From Mesaphorura yosii (taxonomy: Eukaryota > Arthropoda > Collembola > Poduromorpha > Tullbergiidae): a DNA stretch of 64,000 bases. The translations under genes and the position numbers were made by a program. The notes beneath the pieces were generated by a model that made no database searches, was not told the DNA's origin, and saw only the letters and a program-made list of their open reading frames with translations. The DNA is taken from NCBI GenBank assembly GCA_009869945.1, contig WIXG01000062.1, positions 1-64,000 of the forward strand. The letters run 5' to 3'. Of the stretch, positions 63,301-64,000 are shown one piece after another; position 1 is the stretch's first letter, and each line of letters starts with the position of its first letter.

Positions 63301-64000
63301 CGACAATGACAACAGCAGCAGACAGACAATAATCGCACTTATGCATATGCACATGAGCGTACGCGGGTAGCGGGTTGGGCTGAAGTTAACTCCCACTATT
63401 CGAGATTGCATTTCTGTAATTATGTGTCACGTCACGAGGAAAGAATCTCTCACTTTCTCTTCGAGCGTCGCCTCTCATTCACATACTCGACTCGAGTAAT
63501 TACGAAATACATCATTGCTCCTCGATCCAGAAGTACAATGGAACTAATTTAAAGTCGGCATTTGCATCGTTTATTGGGACTTGCTAAAGTACAAGTACAA
63601 ATTACTCCAGATTCTGATTTTGCATTTGCATTCCCGTCAGTGCGTTACGATTCAGTGGTTTTCGTCTCTCATTTCTCATGAGCATAGGCCAGAAGATAAG
63701 ATTAAAGAAGCCGTGAGCGAGCGAGATCAAGAATGATTTACCTGTAACTCATCCCCTGTGAGAAATGTCCCAGTACACTGAAGACATCCTAAAGTGAGCA
63801 AATGTATGCAATAAAACATGTGCGACTAAATCACAGTGAAGCTTTACGCAATCAACTTTGACGGACGGTAATTTATTGCGTACTGCCCACTGTGTATTCC
63901 GTATGAATTAGCATCAACTTACTGAATGGTCCAGGACTAGGCGTGCTCCCATGTAAAGACTCCTTTTTGTGATTTTGCATATGCGAAGTGAGTGCAGCGG
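57381..64000 (-). CDS. ZNF423/ZNF521 (Oaz)-type multi-C2H2 zinc-finger protein, 5' end cut
   Basis: A large nuclear transcription regulator; vertebrate ZNF423/521 partner EBF and SMAD proteins. Minus-strand exons are 63923->64000, 63742-63788, 62649-63006, 62010-62443, 59107-61506 and 57381-58577. Many C2H2 fingers run through them ([100 protein letters not shown]) with Ser/Gly/Asn linkers. The last exon has [20 protein letters not shown] and [20 protein letters not shown], which match the C-terminal fingers of ZNF423/521, then a VKEEPTEKE stretch and a very acidic, Asp/Glu/His-rich tail ending AAAALRS. The 5' part lies beyond the window. Orthology was judged by eye. Confidence 0.86.

Overview
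This is nuclear DNA from an animal with a compact genome. Genes are split by spliceosomal GT-AG introns, mostly 50-130 bp, and are packed on both strands with gaps of 0.1-2.4 kb. Histone genes end in the metazoan histone stem-loop, and the gene set is animal: NEDD4-type HECT ligase, kelch protein, tektin, CFAP43, ZNF423/521-type zinc finger. Short introns plus motile-cilium genes suggest a small invertebrate, perhaps an arthropod or tardigrade; the taxon is inferred and not settled. No tRNA, rRNA, CRISPR array, virus-like element or clear transposon was seen.

Layout. 0-2 kb: the 5' end of histone H2A and a complete histone H1, both on the minus strand. 3.4-7.2 kb (plus): a C2H2 zinc-finger gene, then a 422-residue protein that aligns with both ATPase heads of SMC5 but has no hinge and has degenerate ATPase motifs. 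8-9.3 kb: LETMD1-like. 10 kb: a long-tailed H2B variant with a histone stem-loop. 11-21.6 kb: an axonemal block of tektin (-), CFAP43 (-, six exons, 1908 aa) and an STPG-type protein (+), with a small secreted repeat protein inside the block. 22-27 kb (plus): LSM4, a histidine-rich secreted protein and a DHHC palmitoyltransferase whose DHHC codons are split around a 19-nt microexon. 27.7-29.3 kb: MRPL37 (-). 30.6-34.1 kb: LENG8-like SAC3-domain protein. 35.6-39.6 kb: C2-WW4-HECT ligase of the Su(dx)/WWP/ITCH group. 42-44.6 kb: BTB-kelch protein. 45-46.8 kb: a protein ending in an apparently degenerate RNase H1-like domain (-). 47.8-48.8 kb: an unrecognised multi-exon gene (-). 49.5-50.4 kb: an unusual H15-domain protein with a histone stem-loop. 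50.5-56.2 kb: HEATR3 (-). 57.4 kb to the window end: a ZNF423/ZNF521 (Oaz)-type multi-zinc-finger gene (-), cut by the window edge.

For CFAP43, tektin, LETMD1, MRPL37, LSM4, the DHHC enzyme, the histidine-rich protein, the RNase H-like gene and the SMC5-like gene, exon lengths were added by hand and give intact reading frames, which supports those models. The most interesting items are the SMC5-like mini-protein and the H15 protein, which joins a linker-histone fold to a possible SUMO-binding motif and a coiled coil. No multi-gene system of an obviously new kind was found.
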